Source: Corynebacterium ciconiae DSM 44920 (GTDB lineage Bacteria; Actinomycetota; Actinomycetes; Mycobacteriales; Mycobacteriaceae). From it: DNA of 64,000 nucleotides. The notes beneath the pieces were generated by a model. That model was not told where the DNA came from, searched no databases, and saw only the letters and a program-made list of their open reading frames with translations. Position numbers and translations under genes: made by a program. This document shows positions 45,315-54,529 of this stretch, in pieces. Location: assembly GCF_030440575.1 (NCBI RefSeq), contig NZ_CP047189.1, positions 186,001 to 250,000 on the forward strand, given 5' to 3'. Every line of letters begins with the position of its first letter. Positions within the stretch are counted from its first letter, which is position 1.

Positions 45315-46082
45315 CTAGTTTTTGCGCAGCACAACCACCAGGTTGGATACGGCGAATTCACGGAAGATCGGGATGCGTACGGCCCACCACGCCCACCAGG
45401 GGTGGTAGCGAGGGAAGGCCAACACCAGCTGGCCGGTACCTTCGGCCCAGCGGAGCCCTTCCGCGCAGGAGACGTCGAAAAGCGATGTGCCAAAGATATT
45501 CTTCGGCTCGTGGCCATGTGTCTTCCGGTAGCGGCGGCGGGCAAACTCCCCGCCCACATAGTGCTGCCACAGCCCGGTTTCGTGGCCGCCGAAGGGGCCG
45601 AGCCAGATGGTGTAGGACAACACCATCAGCCCACCCGGGGCGGTGACGCGCAGCATCTCATCGGCCATGGTCCACGGTTCGGGCACATGCTCGGCCACAT
45701 TGGAGGAATAGGTGATCTCGCAGCTGTTGTCGAGAAAGGGCAGCTGCATGCCGGAGCCGCGCACATCGGTGGCGAGCTCGCCCGGCTCGCAGGAGATATA
45801 ACGGGCGCCGCGGGCAGCAAACTCCGAGGTGAAATAGCCAGGGCCGCCGCCCACATCCAGTACCCGGGCGCCGTGCAGGGGCACGTCGAAGTCCTCCCCG
45901 AGGGCGGCGATGAGATCGGCGGTGTCGCGGGCCAGGCCGGTGTAGAACACATCCGGGTCAGCCTGTTCGAGGGGGAAGGAGCGCAGCAGAGACCACGTGC
46001 GCCCAAAGGTGGCCCGCGCGAAGGTCTGCGGTGCGGGCCGCCCATTCAGGCGGTTGAGGGCCGAGCGGAATATGGTGCGCAT
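45315..46082 (-). CDS. SAM-dependent methyltransferase (Rv0224-like)
   Basis: A 255-residue class I methyltransferase. Motif I is ARVLDVGGGPGYFTSEFA at about residues 72-89; a later acidic motif is EPGELATDVRGSGMQLPF; NVAEHVPEPWTMADEMLRV is typical of the Methyltransf_11 family. Substrate unknown. The divergent GT4 gene (Rv0225-like) suggests a glycolipid or lipoglycan substrate. A perfect TATAAT lies 8 bases before the ATG. The promoter is shared with the GT4 gene. Confidence 0.85.
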   Translation of the reverse strand: MRTIFRSALNRLNGRPAPQTFARATFGRTWSLLRSFPLEQADPDVFYTGLARDTADLIAALGEDFDVPLHGARVLDVGGGPGYFTSEFAARGARYISCEPGELATDVRGSGMQLPFLDNSCEITYSSNVAEHVPEPWTMADEMLRVTAPGGLMVLSYTIWLGPFGGHETGLWQHYVGGEFARRRYRKTHGHEPKNIFGTSLFDVSCAEGLRWAEGTGQLVLAFPRYHPWWAWWAVRIPIFREFAVSNLVVVLRKN

Positions 46083-46108
46083 GGGGCTCCATTATAGGCT
46101 TGGGGGTG
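46083..46108. promoter_or_regulatory. Overlapping divergent leaderless promoters
   Basis: The 26 bases between two divergent start codons hold TATAAT on the minus strand (46091-46096, 8 bases before that ATG) and TAGGCT on the plus strand (46095-46100, 8 bases before that ATG). The two hexamers overlap by two bases. Confidence 0.6.
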
Positions 46109-47185
46109 ATGAAGATTCTCCTGCTCTGCTGGCGCGACTCCACCCACCCCCAAGGCGGTGGTAGTGAGCGCTATCTTGAGCGTGTCGCCGAGCATCTCAG
46201 CGAGCGCGGCCACGAGGTGATCTTCCGTACCGCTGCCAGTGAGAATGCGCCCGCCACCAGCATCCGCGGCGGGGTGCGTTTTCGGCGCGCGGGCGGGCGG
46301 CTGAGCGTGTATCCGCGGGCGTGGCTGGCGATGCTTGCGGGCCGATGCGGGATCGGGGAGCTGCGCGGGGTGGACGTGGTGGTCGATACCCAAAACGGCA
46401 TTCCCTTCTTTGCACGGTTGTGTCTGGGCGCCCCCACCGTGGTGCTCACGCATCACTGCCACCGTGAGCAGTGGCCGGTGGCAGGGCCGGGGTTGGCGCA
46501 GCTCGGCTGGTTTTTGGAATCCATCGCCTCCCCGCGCGTCTACCGCCACGCCCGCTGGGTCACGGTCTCCGAGGCATCCGCCGCCGAGCTGCGTGAGCTA
46601 GGAGTGCGCGATATTAGTGTGATCCACAACGGGGTGGATCCTGTGCCGCTTTTCGACGCCGCCCCGCCGGCCCCCGCCCCGCGGCTGGTGACGCTGTCGC
46701 GCCTTGTGCCGCACAAGCAAATAGAGCACGCCATCGAGGTCGCCGACTCCCTCGGAGTGGAGCTGGATGTAATCGGCTCCGGCTGGTGGGAGGAGAACCT
46801 GCGCGATATCGCCGGTGAGAATGTGCACTTTCACGGTCACGTCTCGGAGGAGACCAAGCACGCCCTGCTGGATCGGGCGGATGTGCACCTGATGCCCTCA
46901 CGGAAGGAGGGCTGGGGGCTGGCGGTGGTAGAGGCCGCCCAGCACGGGGTGCCCACCATCGGTTATCGCAGCTCGAGGGGGCTGTGCGATTCCGTGATTG
47001 ATGGCCAGACAGGCCTGCTGGTTGATAGCCCTGAGCAGCTTGCGGCCGCCACCGCCGAGCTCATCAATGATCCGCAGCGGCGCGCCGCCCTCGGCGAGGC
47101 CGCCCGCCAGCGAGCTCAGCGCTATTCCTGGGCTACTACTGGTGCTGCCTTCGCCGAGCTGCTAGAGCGCGTAGCCCGAGCATAA
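46109..47185 (+). CDS. GT4-family glycosyltransferase (Rv0225-like)
   Basis: A 358-residue GT-B glycosyltransferase. Seen: the N-terminal Gly-rich loop HPQGGGSERYLERVAEHL, the central VSEASAAELRELGV and IHNGVDPVPLF, and the C-terminal donor site MPSRKEGWGLAVVEAAQHG with the conserved Glu residues of GT4. The substrate is unknown; the neighbours suggest an envelope glycolipid or lipoglycan. The start is ATG 46109, which gives MKILLLCW and is 8 bases after TAGGCT; a TTG at 46100 is less likely. The last 50 bases overlap the convergent membrane-protein gene. Confidence 0.88.
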   Translation: MKILLLCWRDSTHPQGGGSERYLERVAEHLSERGHEVIFRTAASENAPATSIRGGVRFRRAGGRLSVYPRAWLAMLAGRCGIGELRGVDVVVDTQNGIPFFARLCLGAPTVVLTHHCHREQWPVAGPGLAQLGWFLESIASPRVYRHARWVTVSEASAAELRELGVRDISVIHNGVDPVPLFDAAPPAPAPRLVTLSRLVPHKQIEHAIEVADSLGVELDVIGSGWWEENLRDIAGENVHFHGHVSEETKHALLDRADVHLMPSRKEGWGLAVVEAAQHGVPTIGYRSSRGLCDSVIDGQTGLLVDSPEQLAAATAELINDPQRRAALGEAARQRAQRYSWATTGAAFAELLERVARA

Positions 47186-48560
47186 GCGGCACCAGCAGCC
47201 ACGCCATGAGCAGCACCAGCCCATAGCCGCGCGGGCGCGGCTGGACCCCTGGCACATGGTGTCTCGTATCCCCATCGGCCACCAAGCCCACCCCGAGGCG
47301 GGCCAAGGCGGTATCATCGCGCCGCTCCCACGCGGCCATGGCCTGCTGCCAGCGCGGCTGAACGGGATCCACCAGCTCACCGTCTACCACGAGCCCGCCG
47401 GGTTGCACGGCGGAGACCGCCTTGGTGCGTGGATCCACCGCCACTCGGCCCTGGTAGGTCGTGATCGCGGTGGGAGGACCCACCAACAGCACATCCACGC
47501 CCCGGGCTTCATCCTGTAGCTCCTGCCATACGCTATCGGCTGGGACTGGGCGCAGCTCGGCCAGCTGCTGCGGCGCCTGGGGCACGCTGAGCGCCAGTAG
47601 CACCACGCCCGTGATCCTCAGCCACGCCCAGCGAATACCGGCGGCCATCGCGGCGTAGGCGGGCAGGGCGAAAAGCACATACTTGTGGCTATCACGAAAC
47701 AGCGCCCCGCCGGGAACAGCCTGCAGATCGAGGCTCAAGGCGGCGGCGATCAGACCAGCCGCGCCGAGCACGACCAGCCGGCGTGGGGTAGAGCGCACCC
47801 CGCACAGCAGCACCGCGAAGAGCAGCACCCCAGCGATCACCCCGCCGCTGCGGGCCACCTCGGCGTTCCAGATCCCGCCCAAGCCCAGCACCGTGGCGCC
47901 CATATTCAGCGCCTCCGGGCCGAGAGTGGTTTCGGCCCGGGTGGCGAAGGCCGCCCCCGCGGTACTGCTGGGCGGGCTCAGTAGCGAGGGCACCAGCCAC
48001 GGCAGCGACACCACAGCTGCGCCCACTACAGAGCTGAGCGCGGGGCGGGTGATGATGGCCACCACCCCAGCCACCACCGCGCCGGTGGGGGTGAGGCTGG
48101 CCAACCACACGAGGCTGAGCTGACGCAGCGGGCGGTGGGCACTGGCGGCGATGCCCGGCAGCAGCCAGGCGGCGATCACCAGCGACCACTGGCCCTGAGC
48201 GAGACGCTCGATCACGAAGGGATTACACAAACTCAGCCCCACCCCGAGCGGCCCATAGCCCCACGCGGCCCAAGCGGCCAGCCCAGCCGAGCCGAGAATC
48301 AGGAAGCGCGCGAGCCAGGACGCCGGCAGGATCTGGCCGGCCAGGGCCAGCAGCCCGTCCTGAGGGGCGTTGCGGGCGGCAAGATCCCCCACGCCCAAGG
48401 CGTCGGCGCTGAGTGCCGGGGTATCGATCACCACCATGTCGCGGGTGATGAGCACCCCACTACGCAGCAGAGTCAGGGCGAGCATTCCCAGGATCAGGGC
48501 CGCGATAGCCCAGGACAGCGTCGATAAGCGCACAGCGGGAAAGAAGACGCGTCCGCGCAT
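47136..48560 (-). CDS. Large polytopic membrane protein (Rv0226-like)
   Basis: A 474-residue protein with about ten hydrophobic segments and a C-terminal soluble part of about 90 residues before a final membrane helix. A GT-C-like layout is possible: the first loop has acidic residues (LITRDMVVIDTPAL), and ALGYGPLGVGLSLCNPFVIERLAQGQ-like content (NPFVIERLAQGQWSLV) resembles multi-membrane sugar transferases. Function unknown. The ATG at 48560 follows the DUF3068 stop immediately, with GGAG upstream, so the two are coupled. The M. tuberculosis order Rv0226c-Rv0227c is the same. Confidence 0.75.
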   Translation of the reverse strand: MRGRVFFPAVRLSTLSWAIAALILGMLALTLLRSGVLITRDMVVIDTPALSADALGVGDLAARNAPQDGLLALAGQILPASWLARFLILGSAGLAAWAAWGYGPLGVGLSLCNPFVIERLAQGQWSLVIAAWLLPGIAASAHRPLRQLSLVWLASLTPTGAVVAGVVAIITRPALSSVVGAAVVSLPWLVPSLLSPPSSTAGAAFATRAETTLGPEALNMGATVLGLGGIWNAEVARSGGVIAGVLLFAVLLCGVRSTPRRLVVLGAAGLIAAALSLDLQAVPGGALFRDSHKYVLFALPAYAAMAAGIRWAWLRITGVVLLALSVPQAPQQLAELRPVPADSVWQELQDEARGVDVLLVGPPTAITTYQGRVAVDPRTKAVSAVQPGGLVVDGELVDPVQPRWQQAMAAWERRDDTALARLGVGLVADGDTRHHVPGVQPRPRGYGLVLLMAWLLVPLMLGLRALAARRRQHQ

Positions 48561-48561
48561 G

Positions 48562-49497
48562 CTAGCTCCGCGCACGCAGATACGTGATGGCGGCGGCAAT
48601 CAGCAGCAGGAAGGAGAGGGTGCGGGTGAGATATTGGGTCACGCGCATGGCGTGAAAGGCGCTGAGCTTGCGCTCGGCCTCGGCCCACTGGGTGGAAGTG
48701 CTGGTCTCATCCCAATCGAAACGGGCACTAAAAACAGCGCCCTCCACCGAGGAGCTGCCGGCAAAGAACTCGGCGGTGCGCTCCTTGGCGCTGGCCTCTG
48801 TCGGAGCGCTCAACCACAGCGGACGCTCCTTCATGTCCACGATCATGCCCGAGAAGGGCTCCACAGTGATGTCGCGCTCCACGGCGTAGTAGCCATCGAT
48901 CACCCGCACTGGGCCGATCTCTTGGTGGAAGGTGAACACCTCCTCGCCGTGATAGGGCACGGCGTCTACAAAATCCACCGGCACCGAGGTTTGCAGCACC
49001 GTGTCGAAGTAGGAATAGGAGGACTTACCCGCGGTGGGTGGGAAACGATACTGCAGGCCCACCCGCACAAAGGAGGGGTGGTTAAGCGTAGACCCAGCGA
49101 TCAGGCCCGGGGCGCCGCCGCTATAGCGTGCCGACGCCGTCTCCACCGGATAGGCAGTGCCGCGGCTGAGAGTCACCGCGTCCTCCTCGCGGTAGATTAT
49201 CTGCTCGTCCGAGCGCACCGTGGTGCGGGCCTGGGCGGTCACATTCTCTCGATCCGCGGGCTCGCCGAAGACGATGCTGCTGTCCTTGTACACCGTCTGG
49301 CCTTGCGCCAAAGAACCGACCGCGGTGGAGGGAACAGTACTGATATGCATCGCATAGTCGCGCGGTAGCGGCTGCTCGCTGAACTTCCACGTGGTGTAGA
49401 TGATGAAGGACAGCGCGAGAAAGAAGACAGAGGCGCCGAGGAGCACTCGGGGAATGAGCAGCGAGACGATGCTGCCGGTTGTGCGACCGCGGGCCAC
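48562..49497 (-). CDS. DUF3068 family envelope protein (Rv0227-like)
   Basis: A 311-residue protein with one membrane helix at each end (about residues 15-36 and 285-305) and a large extracytoplasmic beta-rich domain between, the DUF3068 architecture. The mycobacterial homologue (MSMEG_0317, called PgfA) and the C. glutamicum one have been linked to lipomannan maturation, polar growth and trehalose-mycolate trafficking. Here it sits between the acetyltransferase gene (divergent) and the Rv0226-like gene. The start is a GTG at 49497. Confidence 0.85.
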   Translation of the reverse strand: MARGRTTGSIVSLLIPRVLLGASVFFLALSFIIYTTWKFSEQPLPRDYAMHISTVPSTAVGSLAQGQTVYKDSSIVFGEPADRENVTAQARTTVRSDEQIIYREEDAVTLSRGTAYPVETASARYSGGAPGLIAGSTLNHPSFVRVGLQYRFPPTAGKSSYSYFDTVLQTSVPVDFVDAVPYHGEEVFTFHQEIGPVRVIDGYYAVERDITVEPFSGMIVDMKERPLWLSAPTEASAKERTAEFFAGSSSVEGAVFSARFDWDETSTSTQWAEAERKLSAFHAMRVTQYLTRTLSFLLLIAAAITYLRARS

Positions 49498-49591
49498 GTC
49501 GACTCTCTTTCTAGGCGGGGTTCATAAGGCGGTGACACTACCGCGCCGCGAACAGTGAAGTACCAATTGGGGTTATGAAACAATAAGTGTC

Positions 49592-50707
49592 GTGTCCACT
49601 CAATCCTACGCAACATCGCGCGGTTATAACCCTAGCCTCGAGGGTTTGCGCGCTGTCGCCGCCTGCGGAGTGTTGCTCACCCACACCTCCTTCCAGTCTG
49701 GCATGGATCCTCGTTCGGTGATGGGTGGATTCTTGGGGCGTTTCGACTTCTTCGTCGCGCTCTTTTTTGCTCTCTCGGCCTATCTGCTGGCGCGGGGCGA
49801 CTACCGCACCCGCCGCTCCTTCTATGCCAAGCGCTTCTTTCGCGTCGTGCCCGCCTATGTGGTGTGCGTGGCCACGGCGCTGATCATCCTGCCAGCGAAT
49901 TTCGATGCCGACCCAGCCGCGGTGATCGCCACCTTCTTCTTCGCCCAGATTTACCTGCCGCACGGGCTCTTGCCCGGTATTACCCACCTGTGGTCCATGT
50001 GCGTGGAAGTGGCCTTCTATCTGGTCTTTCCCTTCATCCCGAAAAGAAGGCTCATCATTGTGGGGCTCGCGGTGCTGAGCCTCGGATGGGCCTTTGTGCC
50101 CTTCCCCTCCGGCGGGCCCAACTGGCAGATCTTCCCACCCGCCTATGCCTGCTGGTTCGCGGTGGGGCTGCTGGCCGCGGGCATCCAGCCCACGCCCAGC
50201 GCGGAAAAGTGGCTGCGGCGCCGCTGGATCTGGTGGCTCTGCGCCGCCGCCATCCTCTTCGTGGCCGGCCAAGAGTTCTTCGGCCCCCTCGGGCTGGAGC
50301 ATCCCTCTCCGCTGGAGTTTCTGCGCCGCGTGATCGCCGGCGCAGCCTTCGCCGCCGTGGTGCTGGTGCCCTATGCGCTCGCGCCGGGATCGGCCGTACT
50401 GGATTCGCAATTGTTCCGTCAGCTCGGCACCATCTCCTACTCAATCTTCCTGTGGCATGTGGTGGTGCTGGAGCTGGTGTTCCCGCTGCTGGGGATGCGC
50501 CCCTTCAGCGGCAACTTCCTGCTCATTACCGCGGTGACTCTGGCGCTGACTCTGCCGGTGGCGTATCTGTCTTACCACCTGGTAGAGCGACCAGCGCGAG
50601 GGCTGTGGCGATGGCTGCCTGCGTTAGCACGTGCCCGCCGGCCTCGACACCGCGCTGCAGCCACAGCCCCGCAACCAGCACGCTCAGCCCAGCGATCCGC
50701 AGAGTAG
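49592..50707 (+). CDS. tmaT: Acyltransferase-3 family protein, probable trehalose-mycolate acetyltransferase TmaT
   Basis: A 371-residue polytopic acyltransferase with about ten helices. It starts with the acyltransferase-3 signature NPSLEGLRAVAACGVLLTH (catalytic His) and has FFVALFFALSAYLLARGDYR with the RSFYAKRFFRVVPAY arginine cluster. The gene position (Rv0228-like, next to the DUF3068 gene) matches TmaT, which acetylates trehalose monomycolate to permit MmpL export. The last approx. 60 codons, encoding an Arg/Ala/Pro-rich tail, overlap the convergent aftD gene. The start is a GTG at 49592 without a good ribosome site. Confidence 0.8.
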   Translation: MSTQSYATSRGYNPSLEGLRAVAACGVLLTHTSFQSGMDPRSVMGGFLGRFDFFVALFFALSAYLLARGDYRTRRSFYAKRFFRVVPAYVVCVATALIILPANFDADPAAVIATFFFAQIYLPHGLLPGITHLWSMCVEVAFYLVFPFIPKRRLIIVGLAVLSLGWAFVPFPSGGPNWQIFPPAYACWFAVGLLAAGIQPTPSAEKWLRRRWIWWLCAAAILFVAGQEFFGPLGLEHPSPLEFLRRVIAGAAFAAVVLVPYALAPGSAVLDSQLFRQLGTISYSIFLWHVVVLELVFPLLGMRPFSGNFLLITAVTLALTLPVAYLSYHLVERPARGLWRWLPALARARRPRHRAAATAPQPARSAQRSAE

Positions 50708-53474
50708 TGAAGCGCTCCACTACCCACGCCACCGCCAGGCCGATGAGCCCGGGAATCCCCAGAATCAGCGGGGCCAGCAGCAGGTAACGCGGGCTAGGGC
50801 GAAACACCCCGGGAATCCTAGGTGAGGTGGGCAGATATAGAGCCCAGGCCGCGGCCAGCAGCGAGATGATCACACCCACCAGCAGATAGCTGCGGGGAAA
50901 ACGCAGCGGGCCCAAAGCATCGGCCTCGAAGGCCTGCATGCCCGCGTTGATGGTGGTGGGCGGGGCATCGCCCATACTCAACCCGGGGTTGAAGGAAAAG
51001 GTGGTGTCTACCAGCTGCTTGTGGGGCGCTGGCGGGGCCTGGGGGTTAGTGAGCAGCAGCCACTCCGCATTGGTGGAGAGATGATGCTCCCCAGCGCTGA
51101 GCTCCACCGGCCCGCACCCGTGGGAGGTGCCGTCGATGCGCGTATTGGTCCACGCCCCACAGGAAGAGGTGCGCAGCTCCAGCCGTGCCGGCTCGGGAAG
51201 CACGAGGGTGCGGGAGAGCACACCGGTGTAGACCTGCCGCTGGCTGAAGAGATAATGCTGGGCGCTGGGCGAGCCCTGCACCACGATCTCGCGCCGAATA
51301 CCCATATCAGCCTCAGCAATGCCCTGCCCAGGGCCGGGGATGATGCGCACGGGCAGCTCGTCTACCCGCAGCTCGGCGGTCTCGCCCTCCTGCATGAACA
51401 CCCGGTTGCCATTGACTAGCAGGTCGCCGGAGCGGCCCCTGATCTGCAGGGAGAGGGTGCGGCGATCGGGATCCTCCGGATCAAGGCTCAGCCAGTCGCC
51501 ATAGAAGGCGGTGCCGGCAAAGCCATCCACCGCAGCGGTGGGGGAGTGGGAGGTCTGCGGACCATAGAGGCTGCTGGCATCTGCGGCGTGCGCGCCCGCC
51601 CTTAGCGTGCCGCCAGTCTCTCGCAGCCAGAGCGGCTCGGCCTGGGAAGGATAATCGATTACCGGGTTTTTAATGTCCGTCGCCTCCTCGCGACGGGCCA
51701 GCAGTCCCGAATGCTGCCCGGTGCCATAATTGCGGGCGATCGCCAAGGGGGTGTCGGTGATGATCTGGGCTTGCTCGGGATCGTCGATAAGCTGCCGCGG
51801 CTCATAGCCCAGCACCTCATTGATCAACGCCAGCGATTCTCCGGCGCCCTGCACCTGATCGATGGGCTGATCCACCACCGTGGCGCCACGATTCGGATCG
51901 ATCTCGATCACATCCATCTCGCCGAAGGAGTGCACCGGAAAGCCCTGCTCCTCGGCGGCATCCACCAGTGTGTGGCTGGCGCGCTGGCCCACATCGTGGC
52001 GCACCGCAATCAGCCCCACGCCGAGCTGCGGCAGGGCGGCGAAAGAGCCATCCTGCAATGAATCCATCACCCCGTCGAGGCCGCGAATAGCCTCAGGGTT
52101 AATCAACGGCACCGCATCGCGGGCAATCCAGGGCACCTCCAGCAGGGGCTGTAGCGGCTCGTCCCTAGTCCAGCCCCAGTCCTGGCGGGCGAAACGCACC
52201 GGTGGATAGATGAGCGTACGGGTGTTGCTGCCGTGCTCATTCAGCCAGTCCGCTGTGTCATAAACATAGGAGGGAACCTCCTCAAAGCTGCCACGGGGCG
52301 CTAGCCGCAGCGACCACGCCGGCGAGCTGGCCATCACCAACGCCAGCGCAGTGGCGATATAGAGCAGCTTGTGCCAGTGCACGCTGATACAGGCCAATCC
52401 GATACACAGCGGCAGCCGTACCAAAGGATCAAACTTGTGCACATTGCGCAGTAGCGCGCCGGGGCCGTCCAAAAAACCGGTGACATAGTGCGAGCCGCAG
52501 AGGATGATCACGCCGATGAGGAGCAGGGTGATCCACATGCCCTGGCCGCGCATCCGCTTCAGCCCCGCAATGCCGGCGGCGGCGACGGCCACAGTGGCCA
52601 GCACCAGCACCGGGTTGAGGGCGAGAACGTGGCCGGCCACGCGCTCATTGTCCACAAAGGGCGTCCAGCTGGTGGCGCCGCGCAGCACCTGTACCCCGTT
52701 GAGGTTGCCGGTGGTGATGTGGGCATTTTCTATGTAGTCGGTAAAAGGCGGCGAGAGCCGGCCCATGGTGGCCAGCGGGATAAGCCACCACATGCTCACC
52801 AAGATGGAGCCGATGAGGAAGTGGCCGAAGTCCACCCAGCGGCGCCGGTAGAGCAGCACGAACCCGCCGGGAATACAGGCGGCAATGGTGGCGGTGGCGT
52901 TGACCGCGCCGAGGCAGGCGACGGCGATGATGGCCCGCCCGAGCGCCGGCTTGGCGCGTACGAGCGGCTCCACAATCCACGGAACCAGCGCCACCGGCCA
53001 CGCCTCGGAGGAGATGGCGCCGAGGGTGGTGAGGATGCGCGGAGAAAGGGCATAGGCCGCCGCGCCGAGAATCGGGCTCGGCAACCTCAGGGTGCAGGCT
53101 AGGCGGTAGAAACCAGAGAAGGCGAGGCCGAGGATGAGGGTCCACCACAGGCGCTGGGCCACCCAGTCGGGCAACCAGTCGGTGAGGAGGAAAAACGTGC
53201 CCTGGGGGAAGAGATAGCCATAGGCCTGGTTTTGGAGCTGGCCCAGGGGGAATACATCGGTCCATGGCCGCAGTGCGCGGGCGAGGAACCCGCCTGGGTT
53301 GAGAGCGAGATCCAGTTTGGTGTCGGCGGCGGTGCGGCCCCAGGCGGAGCCGAAGCAGCACAGCGCCGCGATGAGCCAAGCGATCAGGTGCACGCGGGCA
53401 TGCGGTGAAACCCGCAGGGCGGTGGCCCAGCGGGGCATTAAAGGGCGGGAGGCGAGAGAGGATGCCGCGGACAC
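50526..53474 (-). CDS. aftD: Alpha-(1->3) arabinofuranosyltransferase AftD-type
   Basis: A large GT-C protein of about 980 residues. The N-terminal membrane part carries GRTAADTKLDLALNPGGFLARALRPW, the AftD signature with the probable catalytic Asp, and about ten helices to residue 430. A long extracytoplasmic region with carbohydrate-binding-like folds follows (about 440-850), then C-terminal membrane helices. It adds branching arabinose to arabinogalactan/lipoarabinomannan. Mycobacterial AftD is about 1400 long; this version is shorter. Start uncertain: GTG 53474 avoids overlap with the DUF2613 gene; ATG 53438 and ATG 53600 are alternatives. Its 3' end overlaps tmaT by 182 bases. Confidence 0.88.
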   Translation of the reverse strand: MSAASSLASRPLMPRWATALRVSPHARVHLIAWLIAALCCFGSAWGRTAADTKLDLALNPGGFLARALRPWTDVFPLGQLQNQAYGYLFPQGTFFLLTDWLPDWVAQRLWWTLILGLAFSGFYRLACTLRLPSPILGAAAYALSPRILTTLGAISSEAWPVALVPWIVEPLVRAKPALGRAIIAVACLGAVNATATIAACIPGGFVLLYRRRWVDFGHFLIGSILVSMWWLIPLATMGRLSPPFTDYIENAHITTGNLNGVQVLRGATSWTPFVDNERVAGHVLALNPVLVLATVAVAAAGIAGLKRMRGQGMWITLLLIGVIILCGSHYVTGFLDGPGALLRNVHKFDPLVRLPLCIGLACISVHWHKLLYIATALALVMASSPAWSLRLAPRGSFEEVPSYVYDTADWLNEHGSNTRTLIYPPVRFARQDWGWTRDEPLQPLLEVPWIARDAVPLINPEAIRGLDGVMDSLQDGSFAALPQLGVGLIAVRHDVGQRASHTLVDAAEEQGFPVHSFGEMDVIEIDPNRGATVVDQPIDQVQGAGESLALINEVLGYEPRQLIDDPEQAQIITDTPLAIARNYGTGQHSGLLARREEATDIKNPVIDYPSQAEPLWLRETGGTLRAGAHAADASSLYGPQTSHSPTAAVDGFAGTAFYGDWLSLDPEDPDRRTLSLQIRGRSGDLLVNGNRVFMQEGETAELRVDELPVRIIPGPGQGIAEADMGIRREIVVQGSPSAQHYLFSQRQVYTGVLSRTLVLPEPARLELRTSSCGAWTNTRIDGTSHGCGPVELSAGEHHLSTNAEWLLLTNPQAPPAPHKQLVDTTFSFNPGLSMGDAPPTTINAGMQAFEADALGPLRFPRSYLLVGVIISLLAAAWALYLPTSPRIPGVFRPSPRYLLLAPLILGIPGLIGLAVAWVVERFTTLRIAGLSVLVAGLWLQRGVEAGGHVLTQAAIATALALVALPGGKTDTPPAESAPESPR

Positions 53475-53490
53475 GCGGCGAGGCCGCGGC

Positions 53491-53685
53491 TTAGCGGGTG
53501 CCGTATTCGACGCCGCCGAGGAGTGCGTCGTCACTATTGACCGCGTGCGACTGGGGGACGGAGTCTTGCGAGGAGAAGATGGAGAGGCCAAGGATTGCAA
53601 CCATCCCTAGAAGGAGCCCGACGACAGCAGAGGCGAACGCTGGGCCGATTGTGCGGCGAGTGACGCTATCTGATTCAAGAGCCAT
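53491..53685 (-). CDS. DUF2613 small membrane protein
   Basis: A 64-residue protein with one membrane helix (about 13-35, FASAVVGLLLGMVAILGLSIF) and a short outer tail. DUF2613 genes are regularly found just upstream of aftD in actinobacteria (Rv0236A position), so a partner role for AftD is plausible but unproven. The ATG lies three bases after the universal-stress-protein stop. Confidence 0.85.
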   Translation of the reverse strand: MALESDSVTRRTIGPAFASAVVGLLLGMVAILGLSIFSSQDSVPQSHAVNSDDALLGGVEYGTR

Positions 53686-53688
53686 GGC

Positions 53689-54174
53689 TTAGTCCTCATT
53701 GTCTTCCGGGGGGACCACAAACACGGGAATGTTGGTGTTGTGGACAATACTATCTGTCGTCGAAGAGCTGAAGAAAGAGCGTATTCCGGTTTCAGCCCGA
53801 GTGCCAATCACGATCACATCTGGACGGAGATCTTCGGAGGCGTCCACGATGGCCGACCAGATAGAGGTGGCCGATTCCACCAAGTGCGCCTTGGCGTATA
53901 GGCCCAGCTCCTCGGCGCGGTTAACGCCCTCGCGGCAGGTGGCCAGCGCCTGCTGATAGGCGGGATCATCGGTTTCGTCGTCGGTGGACTGCAAGTCGGA
54001 GAATTTCATTCCGGACTGTCCCGCGGCCCGAGCGGCCTGGCGGTAGAGCGGCTCCCACGCGGTGATGATCTCCACGTGTTTCGGCGCCAGCAGCGAGGCG
54101 GCGTAGTCGAGTGCTCGCTGCGATTCCGGAGAACCGTCGTAGGCGATCAGCATCGTCTGGGTTGATTCAAACAC
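53689..54174 (-). CDS. Universal stress protein (UspA family)
   Basis: A 161-residue alpha/beta protein. The N-terminal strand has MLIAYDGSPESQRALDYA, and the C-terminal nucleotide-binding segment is VIVIGTRAETGIRSFFSSSTTDSI, where the usual G-2X-G-9X-G(S/T) is degenerate, leaving ATP binding unclear. The start is GTG at 54174 or the internal ATG at 54153. It is the first gene of the run with DUF2613 and aftD; the grouping may tie arabinan assembly to stress, though simple neighbourhood is also possible. Confidence 0.88.
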   Translation of the reverse strand: MFESTQTMLIAYDGSPESQRALDYAASLLAPKHVEIITAWEPLYRQAARAAGQSGMKFSDLQSTDDETDDPAYQQALATCREGVNRAEELGLYAKAHLVESATSIWSAIVDASEDLRPDVIVIGTRAETGIRSFFSSSTTDSIVHNTNIPVFVVPPEDNED

Positions 54175-54529
54175 CGGCGACAGTGCCCCTTTCCTATTGT
54201 CATAACTCGTTGATCTTTTTCGGCGCCGGCGCTTCAGGCATTCTCTGGCGAGAAAAAGCGGCGCGGCGCAGCCTAGGCCACATGGCGCTGAGTGGGCCCC
54301 TCAGCTGGCCTATCTGTGGCAAAACCTCTTCTAGTGTAGGTGATTGCGGGCGGTTGTCCATACCCCACTGGGGCGAGAATTACTCGCCACAGCAGTCACA
54401 ATAGTCACTTTTCTGTCTCTGCTAAGCTCGCTTTAGCGCTGTTGAGCAGGGCAGACACGTATTCTCAGCCAACCTTAAGCTGAGATAGGAAATCGCCAAG
54501 AACACGCCTCATTAGTAGTGTTACAAGAT
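54175..54529. other. Intergenic region between usp and vanW-type genes
   Basis: 355 bases, divergent promoters expected. Seen: a GCGCCGGCGC palindrome near 54222 and an inverted repeat TCTCAGC/GCTGAGA at 54463-54485, about 45 bases before the VanW start, a possible operator or leader hairpin. No gene supported. Confidence 0.6.
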
